Source: Ettlia oleoabundans
Lineage: Eukaryota > Chlorophyta > Chlorophyceae > Chlamydomonadales
Direction: 5' to 3'
DNA length: 28,617 nucleotides
NCBI GenBank assembly: GCA_019693395.1
Contig: JAAMXP010001114.1
Location: 1-28,617, forward strand
Shown here: one piece after another, positions 1-10,078 of the stretch
Position numbering within the stretch: position 1 is the first letter of the stretch
Layout: every line of letters starts with the position of its first letter
Notes under the pieces: generated by a model
What the model saw: the letters and a program-made list of their open reading frames with translations, nothing else
The model's database searches: none
What the model was told of the DNA's origin: nothing
Made by a program: the position numbers and the translations under genes

Positions 1-305
<305 letters not shown>

Positions 306-347
306 GCGTACTTAGGCTGCTGCCAACCCAAAACATAAAACCAAACT

Positions 348-363
348 GGTGTTATTCAACACC
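348..363 (+). terminator. Histone mRNA 3' stem-loop
   Basis: GGTGTTATTCAACACC forms a perfect 6-bp stem (348-353 with 358-363) around a 4-nt loop. It has the GG...CC stem ends and the T/A closing pair of canonical histone 3' hairpins. It starts 42 nt after the H3 stop. A purine run (GGGAAAGAGA, 375-384) follows 11 nt later, in the position of the histone downstream element. Volvocine algal histone genes are known to carry such 3' palindromes. Confidence 0.85.
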
Positions 364-1075
364 ACCCCTCTAGTGGGAAAGAGACATGCTTGCTGCTGTT
401 TGTTATGCTTGGGAAGCGAGGCCAGAAGCGACACCACGGCGGGGGGGTTGCATGATTGAATTCAGTGAACCCTGGCTGCTGTGTTGGGAGAGGCCTGCAC
501 ATGTCGTGCAGCAAGCGTCCAATCCGTCACGACCTGCTTGCTGGCAGCACCTGACAGTGTAAGCCTGAACAGGCAGCCCTCCACATCAGCGCCTAGGCAT
601 CCACAGTTCCCTTGCAAGGTTCAATCGCCCAGATGCAAAACAACTGATTGAGGGACCGCTTACCGGGCACCAGTTTGCTGAAACATGCGGATAAGAGCCA
701 ATCACATATGCTGTAGCAAAGGAAGCAGCTAAATGTGTGGCCAGGAACAAAGGTAAGGCAGTCTGTTCACGTAACGGAGACCTGTTGGGCAGACCGCTTT
801 TTGAGGGTGAACGCAGGACACGGAGGCTCATTGCTGCCGTGGCCAACCAAACCACCGCCACCAACACAAAACGTGCCACACATTGCGCTCGTTGCGTGTC
901 AGCGCCAGCACCCTAGCCCGTTGGGGCAGCAGCTGCAGGATTGCGACGTGCCTGGTTTCAGCTGCTCAGCACCACCCCCTCACGCAACACAGGAGCAACT
1001 AGAGGCGAACAAACCACGCCCAGAACATAGTGCAAACACTTGCTGCCCTGCCAGCTTTCGGTGCGGACTACTTGG

Positions 1076-1080
1076 TTACA
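1076..1080 (-). promoter_or_regulatory. Candidate UGUAA poly(A) signal of the cystatin gene
   Basis: The minus strand reads TGTAA here, 132 nt after the cystatin stop codon. This is the usual chlorophyte polyadenylation motif at a normal distance. It is only five bases, so the assignment rests on position. Confidence 0.5.
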
Positions 1081-1211
1081 CGCTGAAAGGGAAAGGGAGA
1101 ACGACTGTGGTTTACGACAAAAGAGAGGGTGGCTGTGGAGCAGCTGAACTCCCAAGGAAAGCAAGCTCAGGGGAAAAGAAAGCGAGGACGGGCCTGTTGC
1201 GCGGCTGGCAT

Positions 1212-3881
1212 TCAGTCCGCCACCACCTGCTTGCTGTTCTTGAGCTGGTAGCTGCCCGGAAGGTTGGCAACTTCCACCTGCAGCCAACACCGGAACACAG
1301 ACAAGGCTGGGTTGGTTGCGGTGACGCAGGTTTGCAGGGCAGGTAGGCACAAGAAGACGCATTCCCGCATAAACCGGCCACACCAGCGCCTTCCCACAAC
1401 CCCGCCACAGCGTGCAAAAGGAAGCAAAGCATGCCACTGTTCTGCACCCAATCACTGACAGCCTGCATCAAAACCACCGCCAGCACCAAGCAGGACTGCT
1501 GGCATCCCCCCCACCAGTACCCACCATCATCACCACCACCCCACCCACCTCATACACGCTGTCTGGCATGCTGCCGTGGCTGAGCTGCAGCCTGAGGTGG
1601 TGCGTCAGGGCGCCCTCCTCCCCTCGCTGCGCCTTGGCGCTCAACACCTGCCGCGCACAGGGAGAGAGGGGGGAGGGTGGGCGATGTGGTTGGCGACAAG
1701 CCTGGTACAATGCATGCCTGCTTCTGCACCGAGCTGCTTGGTGATGCTGTTGCCGGCTGTTCAGCTGGGCATACGGGTCATCACCCGCCACAAGGCGGGA
1801 AACCACCATATCGTTGAGCGCTGCTGCTCACCTTCTTGAGTGTGTAGGGGAAGAGCGAGTTGCTTTGCGCGCTAAGCTGCTGCACAGCGTAGGCAGCAGC
1901 GTCGTCCACCTCTGGGTTCTCGGGAAACTCGTCGTCGGCAGCAGCACCGGCAGGGTCACCACCACCAGCGCCAGCCTGTGAGAGAGCAGCGGCAGAGGCA
2001 CAGGGGCTGGCCTGTGAGGGCTGCGGCACAGGCGGTGGGACTTTGCGGGGTGTGGCGGCAGGCTAAGGGGAAGCTGGGCACAGGGAAGCGTGGCAGAACG
2101 GGGGTGGAACGAAAGCCAAACAGCGGACAGCAGAGCAGGCTAAGTCGCACAAACAGTCTCCTTGACAGCTTTCCTACAACTTAAAAAGGACCAAAGCCAA
2201 CGGACTAGCGAGCAAGCTGCCACCACGGACCCAGCAAGAACTGAGCCGCCCATAAAGCTGCAGCTGCCTATGTAGCTGCTGGCATTCTGCCGCCGTAAAG
2301 CCACGGGCAGGTAACCAAAAAGCCGCAAGGGGTGGTGGGGTAGTGCTGGAGGAGAGCATGTTACAACCGGCAACGCCTAATGATACATGTCAAGACTGGC
2401 TGTTGAACCTTGGATTCAGCTCACAGGGTGCTGCACAGCGCTGCTCACAACAGTGCCCTGCGGCTGCATTCGGTTTAGCAGAACTGCAGGCTGGCAGCTA
2501 CTTGTGTGCTGCGGCTGCCTGCCATGCGATGCCATGCCATGTCTTGCCGTGTGATGCTGCGGCTGTGGTCACATCAGCAGGGCTGTGCCAGCAGGGACGT
2601 CCGCTGTGGCTGTTCACGGCTCACTGCACCTGGGCAGCGCTGATTTCATCCAGGCTCGTCAACTCCATGGCTCCCCCATGTGCCGGCAGCTTCTCTACAA
2701 GAGCCAAGGGAGGCGGCAGGAAAGCAAGCAGCAGGGGAGGAAGCAGTCGGCAACTGCTGTTCACAGAGAAACATAACGATTGCATGGCACGGAAGCCAGC
2801 AGCACAGGAACAGAAGTTGATAGCCAGGAGACAAGCATTGAGCGACGACGCGGTTGGACTAGGAAGGGAACAAACTGGCTGGCACAGCGTGAGTGCAGCC
2901 TTGGCGCTGCCGGCACCCACCCCAGACTTTTGCTTCGTAGAACTTGGACCCCGCTCCGCCATCCACCTTAAGCTTCAGTTTGTAGTTGGTTCCTGCATGT
3001 GCATGGCATGCATGGCAGGTTGGGCACAAGGCACAGGTGGGGACCGGTTGGGCACAGTTTGGCGGGTGTGAAGGCTGAGGCGGGCAGAACCAGAGAGGCA
3101 TTGAGAGCACAGCAACATAGAAGGCCCAGAATGCAAGCAGGGGGCGCAGCAAAGATGACGCTGTCGCATTGCGGGCTGCTGCATTGTGGGCCCCAAGCAG
3201 CATCCAGGGCTATCTTATCTGCTGCTGCTGTGCTGCTGCTGCTGCTGCTGCTGCTACTGCAATTTGTTGCTGGGAGTGTTATGCCGACGCACGCCTGCAA
3301 CTGCAGGTTGTTCAGGAAAACGCACCTGCCACAACCTGGGTCTCTGCTGACAGGATCTGCACTGCATCAGTAGGAACGCCCAACTTGGACACCACCACAC
3401 CCTTTGCCGCCTCCACCGCCGCGTTGTTGGCGTGGTCGTCAACCTGTTTGAAGCCGCCTGCTGGAAGAGGGAAGGACACCGAGCAGGAGTTGGCAGGGCA
3501 GCAAGAAGGGGAGTAAGGCTGGGTGCAGGAGAAGACCCAAGCAGGCACGGGCGCATGAGCAGGCGGGTTGGCGGGCGGGTCGGCTGCCGCTCTGGACGGG
3601 ACTGGCCTGCCGCGCCCGGGCTCCCGCGCTTTACCGGCGCTCTTTCTCGAGCGGCACAGGGCAGGGCCTGGACGCTTGCGACGCGGCCAGCAGGGTAAGG
3701 AGTCACCGAGAGCACGCTATAGTCGCCGCCGGGACCGCCCCGACAGCTGCACCGTTGCTGACCAGACGAAAAGACTCCTCTACGCCACCGTTGACGACTT
3801 ACCCAGCATTTGGCCAGCTACTAGACCGACGCTGAAGAGCACCAGAAGCGCTCTGCTGGTGTAACGAGATGTTGTTGTCAT
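1212..3881 (-). CDS. Secreted phytocystatin with legumain-inhibitor-type C-terminal extension
   Basis: Seven exons (minus strand): 3803-3881, 3326-3457, 2921-2992, 2630-2694, 1832-2062, 1549-1647, 1212-1277. All junctions are GT-AG and phase-consistent, giving 247 aa. Residues 1-24 form a signal peptide (RALLVLFSVGLVAGQ), so the protein should be secreted or enter the endomembrane system. The papain-inhibitor domain follows, with all three contact motifs: GGF at 27-29, QVVAG at 67-71 and the YEAKVWEKL segment with W94. A Pro/Ala linker (about 117-160) leads to a second cystatin-like domain holding AAAYAVQQLSAQ, SNSL (183-186) and FPY, then VLSAKAQ. It lacks QxVxG, like the C-terminal extension of land-plant type II phytocystatins, where SNSL marks legumain (C13) inhibition. 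Inference: it inhibits both C1A papain-like and C13 proteases. It diverges from the Myb gene, with 787 bp between start codons. Confidence 0.9.
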
Positions 3882-4668
3882 AACCTACAGAAGGAAGACA
3901 CGATTGGCGCTGTTCAAGGCCAGGAGATTATGTATCACAACCCGCTTTCCAGCCGTCCTGTGGTCGGCATGGCACGCCACCTGCCAGGGCCCTTTGCCCT
4001 CCGAAGGAATCAGACAAGATTTGAGTACGCAAATATGCCTGGCTTGGTGCAACTTAGCTTCGCCAGGCTGGGAGCCTTGCTGGGTAGCACTGGTTGCCCT
4101 GTTAATGCGTCACAAGACAGCTGATGGCAACAGCGAGGGCAAGCTATGTCCTCTTGATGATCCTGCTGTACCTGCTGATTCTGTCAGGCAGTATTGTTAA
4201 TCCCTCCGTTTCACAATGAGTGGTCCACTACTCTTGTCTTGTTTTGTGAGTGAGGGCGTGTGCAATCTGATGCACCTGGGCGGTAGGCTAACCCGTCGTC
4301 AGGTTGCCGACCCCTAGGCTGGGACCCTTCTACCGCGATCAGGGCATGGCTCAAGCATGAGTACGGAATGCAAGATGGTTTGACGACGCTGAAGACCTGG
4401 AAGCGCCTGGGCAAAGTGCAAGGCCAGGAAAAAGTGTCCCGCTTTCCAGTGCTGCGCGCCCGCAGGGTCGCCCAGCAGCCCCAGGACATCTGAACGCGAC
4501 CCCCAAAACCCACATTTTGAAACGCACGTCCGGGAAGAGGCGCTGGTGGTAGGCGATTTGAACTGCGGACCGCCATTGCCAGCCCCCTTCTCGGCACCGA
4601 TTGCAGCTGGACAGCGACGCGGAGCCTCCCAAACCCACCACAATTGCGGCCTGGCTGCTGTCGGCATC
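3882..4668. promoter_or_regulatory. Divergent intergenic/promoter region (cystatin - Myb)
   Basis: The 787 bp separate the cystatin ATG (minus) from the proposed Myb ATG (plus), so the region must hold both promoters and 5' UTRs. Open frames here (for example 4211-4597 minus, 3904-4200 plus) show no recognisable protein and no splice context. I see no clear TATA box. A 5' non-coding exon of the Myb gene could lie here. Confidence 0.5.
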
Positions 4669-7600
4669 ATGGCGAGCGCTCAGAAGCAACACAAGGCGAG
4701 CATGGCCGCGCCCGCTTGCGTTGGTGGGTTGCACGTGTTATTTCGCGATTCGGCATGACTTGGTGGCTGATCGCACCACCTTGTCGCGCCGTCCAGCGCA
4801 ACGCGTTGGAAATGGGGCTGCCGAGGGGCAAGACCGCTGCCGGCTGGCGCCGCCACCCACCGCTTCGCCTCTTGCCCTGTTCTGCGTTGTTCCAACTCCC
4901 GCCTTCCCCTGCCCCACACCTCCTATCCTCCCACAGCCTGGCGTATGGACGGACGAGGAGGACGTTTTGCTGGCAAAGTGGCAGGGTCAGCTGGGCAATC
5001 GGTGGAGCGAGGTAGCAAAACACATCCCGGGCAAGACGGGGCAGCAGTGCGCCCAACGCTGGCGCCACCGCGTCAACCCCAACATATCACGGGAAAAATG
5101 GAGCGCAGAGGAGGACGCCAGGCTGGCAACACTGGTGGACAAGCACGGCAGTAGCTGGGCTGAGATTTCGAGGTGCCTGCCGGGACGTACAGGTGGGCGA
5201 TTGCTGGCGGAGTGCCCCAGCTAGCAGCCTGGTTATCTGCAGCTCTTGAACGTGCATCAGCCTCATCCGTCAGATTGAGCTAAATAAAGGGTTTGGTTAT
5301 GCCATGCTGCCTGCCGTCAAAGGGTTGCCCTCTCTAGTCCCGGTTTTTCGCATGAGTGATTCAGCAGCCGCAAACCCAAGTTGCTTTGGCTATCGTGCTG
5401 CAAGTTTAGCCCGCATCTCCCTGGCTTTGTTCCCATCATCCCTCTCCCTCCCCCGCCATCGTCAACCCCATTCAAGCGCTGCCCTGCATCCCTGTGAACT
5501 CCCACCAACTGCCTTGCCCTGCTGCCCACTCACTCGTTTACCCGCAGACCAGCAGTGCATGGGGCGTTGGAGGCGCCACCTGGACCCCTCCATCCGCAGG
5601 GAGGGCTGGGTAGTGGAGGAGGACGAGCAGCTGAGGGAGCTGTATGCAGAGTATGGTGAGGAACAATGTTGTTGGTCCTAATGCAGCACTTCTTGGGCCA
5701 ACTCATGGATCCCCATGGCGCCAGCTTGGGGCAGAACAGCAGCTCTGTTTCATGCACCTACCCACCCGCTGCATGATGGCTCCGCTCTTTGCCACAAAGC
5801 TCTGCCCTGCGCGACATGCCTCTCGTGCTTGGTCCTGCCTGCCTGCCCGTACCCCAGGCCCTTCCCAACGCTTGCCTTCCTTGGTTTTCCCCAACTTCGC
5901 GCCTCCCCCTGGTCAGGCTCATCCTGGAGCTGCATCAGCAAGAGCATGAACGGGCGCACCGCTCAGCAGTGCCGTGCACGCTGGTGCCAGCTCACAAACG
6001 CAGAGGTTAGTGAGCTGATGGATTCAGCGCTGATGCATGCGACCGCTGCCGCTGTCAATACCTCCAAATCGAAGCATACATTGTTGTAGGCTCTGTTTGA
6101 TTGCTGTGATCCTGGCTGTCAGGCACAGCGACGTGGCAGCCTTCCATGCTGCCAGTTTCTGCACTTGTGCAAGATGCCCACCTGGTCAATGAGTCCCTGC
6201 CAGACCGTGCTACCTTACAAGCCTTCTTTCATCTCCTTGCCCGTCTGCCGTTTATCCCACCTGCCCACTGACTTGCCTGCAGCGCCCCAGCCGGTCTGGC
6301 GCTTCCCGCAGCAAGAGCAACAGCAGCGCCACAGGGCCCGCGTTCGGCACTGAGCAAGAAGCAGTTAACCCTCGGCGCCAGTCGACCGCCAACACCACCT
6401 GTGGAGGCTCGGCACTCAGTGCAGCCAGCGCGGACCCTCTGGCCCTCTTTGCAGCCGCAGCAGCCGAGGGTGCAGCCCTTGCCGCCGCTGCTGCCGCGGC
6501 GGCAACCGTCGCCGCCAGCGGTGCCGCCACGATGGCAAGCCAGCGCCGTGGTGTGGCAGCGAGGGTGCAGCCGGGCTTGAGCCGCCGGCTCTCGACAGTC
6601 TCAGAGGCTGTGAGTATGAGGGGTGAGAGCAGCTGGAGCCAGGAGGAGGAAGAGGAGGAGGAAGAAAGCGACGAATCACCTGGGTTCACGCTGCGGCGCA
6701 CCACATCGCGCACAGCGCGCCCCGCCAGCCACTCCTGCCCCCCTTCTGCGCCAGCCAAGGCGACTGCTGCTGTCATGGCTACTGCTGGCTTGCCCAAGCA
6801 GCAGCACAACCAGCTGCAGCCACCAGCAACAGTTGCTATTGAGCAACAGGTGCCCACTCCTGCTCCCTTCAGCACCATGCCTGCTGCGGCACCTACTGTG
6901 GTGCTGCCTCCAGTGCTGCTGCCCCTCGAGCTTGAGCGCCCAGCAGGCGACTGCCGAGCAAACAAGGAGGTGGGTTGGCTGCTCTCAACTGAACACCTAG
7001 CTGCATGCTTGATGCGTGGAAGACAGGCCTATAATGTTGTGGGGATGGCCACACCCACGTGCTGGCATGCATCTTTGCTGAACTGTTTCGCTTCGCCTGC
7101 CGATTGCTGCCAATACCTGATATAATCTATATAGTGAGAGTGCCTTTTGTGCCGTCTCCTGAGAGTTTATGCACCTCTGTCCGTCACTGCATGCCCTATC
7201 ATGTCACTCCAGTGGTGGTAAACTTGTCGACCCGCCCTTCCGCCCCCTCATTGCTCTGTCGTGCCCACAGGAAGAGGAGGACTCGCCAGCCCTCACACGC
7301 AATGCTGCGCCCAACGCCGCAGCAGCTGCAGCGGAGGCTATAGCAACCTCAACAGACCTGCCGGCTCCACTGCGAGCGCAGCTGCCGCGTGCACCGCCCC
7401 TCTTCACCCCCAGCAACAGCTCAGGTGCGCAAGCCTGCTGCCCTGTCAAGCAAACCCCAAGGAGACGTGTGGCTCCTGCAGCCTATCCCCACGCGTTGGC
7501 AACTGGTGCTTTCCTTGCCTACCAGCCAAAACAGGTTGATGTTTCCCTGGTTCGGTGTGATGGCGCTGTCGCGCTGCTGTTGCCATACCTGCGATGCCGA

Positions 7601-9388
7601 CCTTGCCCAACCACCTTTTGCCCCTCCCCTTTGCTTGCTTCCCCCCGCAGGGCGCAAGCGTTCGGCGTCTTCCCGCCTAGCTGCCTTTGGTCCCGCGCTG
7701 CCACCGCTGGTCATCCCTGACTCTGCGACCCTGGCAGCCAAGGGTAAGGAGGGTTCCCCCGGTGCGGCATGGGGGTTGTGCGCTCCAATCGGCCAGCCTG
7801 TTAAGCAGCCTACAGCAGTGGAGCAGCTTATGTTTTCGGGGAGGAATCCGTAGGGAAGGATGTGCGTGGCGCTTGCCACCTCTGCTTAAAAAGCCATCCA
7901 TCTCGCCCACCATCTCTACACTTTCTATCTAAATGTGTGCTTGCCTTGCGGCAGCACTTGTACTTCAGCATAGGGTCAATGGCTTGGCTTTACTGCCTGC
8001 CACCAAAGCTGCTGCCGCTGCTGGACCTGTTGTGGCAATGCAGGCACGCCGATGCGCCCCACCCCCGGCAGCGGCCCCATGTCGCTGGGCCTCCGCTCAC
8101 CCAACATCCTCACCATGCTGCAAAGCCCACAAGCGCTGGAAGGTGCGTGCTGCTCTGTCCTCCAACTAGCCAGATGGCCGACTTGCTATGTCACTGGCTG
8201 CCTTTTGGCCGGCTGGCCAACAACTACGCTGGCATGCCTTCGGCATTACGCTCCACTGGCTGCTGCTGCTGCGCAGTTGCAGCTTGCTGTGGCCTAAGAG
8301 TGTTATAATGCCCATTTGGGCCCTGAAAGCATGCGTTTCATTCTCACCCTTCTTGTGCCATGCCGTGCTTGTCACTCCCCTCATGCCTGCAGAGGATCTC
8401 TTCCGCTCGCCTGGATTTGGAGGGATGGTCACCCCCCCATGGGCCAAGAGCGGCAGCAGCAGTGGCGGAAGTGCAGCCAGTGAGAAAGCGGCGGCGGCCG
8501 CTGCTGCCGCCGCGGTAGCTGCAGCCATCGCGACGGCAGCGGCCGCGGCACCATGTGAGGCAGAAGGGATGTGTGAAGATGACCGTCGCCTGTCGATGGC
8601 GCGTCGCCTCGATTCCGCCCCCTCATTTGGCAATGGCCTGGCGGCTGCACATGCCGCATCAACCGCGCAGCAGCAGCAGATGCAGCAGCAGCATACGGTG
8701 GCGGCTGTCCCGGTGGCAGCAGCACTGCGCAGCGGAGGGCCATCTGCAGCTGCCTTCGACTTTGGCGCATTGCTGGGCAGCCCACCCAAGAAGAGCAAGG
8801 TGAGGGCTGGACTGGCCTGGGGTGAAATGACTGGGTGAAGTTGTCAGACTCAGGGGTGGTTGGTGGCTTTTTTCTATGGTGTGGGGAGTGGTTGTTGGAC
8901 AACACACAAGTGTGGATGCCATTTAAGTTGCAACCTGGACTTTGATCCACGCCAACTAGTTTGTGCCGCTTCCCATCCTTCCACGTCAGCAGATCTCTTC
9001 CCCTGGTGCCAGCAACCTCACAGCAGCCACAGCGGCCGGCACTCCCTGGGTTCCTGCCAGCGCAGCAGCGATTGCAGCAGGCCTGCTGCTGCAGCAGCAC
9101 TCCGAGTCTGGCGGCGGTACAAGCCTGGCCGTGGCGGTACAGCAGCATCTGCTACTGGCAAGCACAGCCAAGGCTGGGACTGTTATGCCCGGCAGTGGTG
9201 CTGCTCCCGCTGTTGGTGCAACACCCAGCAACAAGGAAAACGGCGAGCAGGCAGCGAGGCAGCTGACGCTTACGGCTGTTAAGGCAGGGCCTGTGTCGGG
9301 AGCGGGCCCTGTGCAAGGCAGCCCCGCCAAGCAGCTGACCAGCAGCAACGTACGCATGAGGCTTCATGCGCTATTGGACACCGCTTAG
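4669..9388 (+). CDS. Three-repeat (R1R2R3) Myb DNA-binding protein
   Basis: Exons: 4669-4695 (tentative), 4937-5192, 5548-5655, 5917-6005, 6283-6969, 7271-7424, 7651-7743, 8044-8142, 8393-8799, 8990-9388, giving 772 aa. Exons 2-4 encode three Myb repeats with perfect W-x18-W-x18-W spacing: W13/32/51, W64/83/102 and W115/134/153. The third helices read TGQQCAQRW, TDQQCMGRW and TAQQCRARW. The rest is Ala/Gln/Ser-rich and disordered, with an acidic run (QEEEEEEEES), an Ala tract, several S/T-P sites (full CDK type: TPMR, SPPK, SPAK) and a KEN box at 9233-9241. It should be nuclear and bind DNA. The R3 helix lacks the NAIKN signature of MYB3R/R2R3 factors, so a SNAPC4-like relationship is equally possible. 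Exon 1 has a good ATG context but needs a GC-AG intron, so the N-terminus is weak; exons 2-10 are solid. Confidence 0.83.
9233..9241 (+). other. KEN-box codons in the Myb protein
   Basis: AAG GAA AAC encodes K-E-N inside TPSNKENGEQ in the last exon. KEN boxes mark proteins for APC/C-dependent destruction. A three-residue match in a disordered tail can arise by chance; the neighbouring S/T-P-x-K/R sites make cell-cycle control worth considering. Confidence 0.4.
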
Positions 9389-10078
9389 CCGCTAGATATG
9401 CTGCATATTTGTCGTACGGCAGCGAGAGGCACATGACCAACTGACAACGACAACTAACTGACGCGCTGCGGCTGTGGTAACTTACGTTGAATGCAAGTAG
9501 AGAGATTGCTAGCCTTGTTTGACCCGCCGCATCTGGACCCAATCGCTGGTGCGTTCAGGGTGCATTTACTACCGACCAACTGACTTATCCAAGGACAAAA
9601 GTCCTTTGACATCATCTGCCTGACACCAACAAACACATTCCATTGCCATTTGGTTGCCCCTCATCCTCCCTCCCCCGCCCGCTGGCTGGGCCGCTATCCT
9701 ACCTGCGCATCTTAGACCCCATGCCCATGCACGGGATATGTATTATTGCTCAACAGAAGTCTATATGTAACATAACAGCTCCTCAGCACGGAAGCAGCAA
9801 GCTATGCAATGGAAGGGTTCCATGACCGTCAGTGATCCAACGATAGCAGCTGAGTCAGCATGGCGCCGCGGCACCAGCTGGAGGCTGCACGTCTCTCCGC
9901 CGCCATGATTCGTGCAATGTTCGCCGGATCCTGGCGGGCCTGCTGTTTCTCATGAGCACGACAAGCAGTGGCGTCGCCATGAAACTACGAGGCTGTAACT
10001 GACGGTCTTTAGCATCGACCTTCCTGACGCTCCCCTGGCACATACTTGCGGTTTTTAATACACCGCGGCATTGTTCCA
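9389..10078. other. Myb 3' UTR and promoter of the next gene
   Basis: The region holds the Myb 3' UTR, with a TGTAA poly(A) signal at 9766-9770 (378 nt after the stop), and then about 300 bp upstream of the wall-protein start. I see no gene in it; the minus open frame at 9855-10280 overlaps the signal-peptide exon of the next gene and has no signature. Confidence 0.55.
9766..9770 (+). promoter_or_regulatory. Candidate UGUAA poly(A) signal of the Myb gene
   Basis: TGTAA in the context CTATATGTAACA, the first good match downstream of the Myb stop codon. The call rests on motif and position only. Confidence 0.5.

Larger units (their letters stand above)
306..1211. other. Convergent intergenic region between H3 and the cystatin gene
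   Basis: Apart from the histone hairpin, this stretch holds the 3' ends of two convergent genes. A TGTAA at 558-562 (+) could serve as a backup poly(A) signal for H3. TTACA at 1076-1080 is the likely poly(A) signal of the cystatin on the minus strand. The open frames here (for example 735-1346 plus) have no family signature and overlap a cystatin exon in antisense, so no further gene is called. Confidence 0.6.

Noticed and set aside
735..1346. 203-codon plus-strand open frame
   Set aside because: No domain or start context; it overlaps the last cystatin exon in antisense and is a shadow of GC-rich DNA.
3161..3260. CTG-repeat region at about 3220-3256 as a possible coding Leu/Ala tract
   Set aside because: It lies inside cystatin intron 2993-3325; the flanking splice sites restore the QVVAG-TNY frame exactly, so it is not coding.
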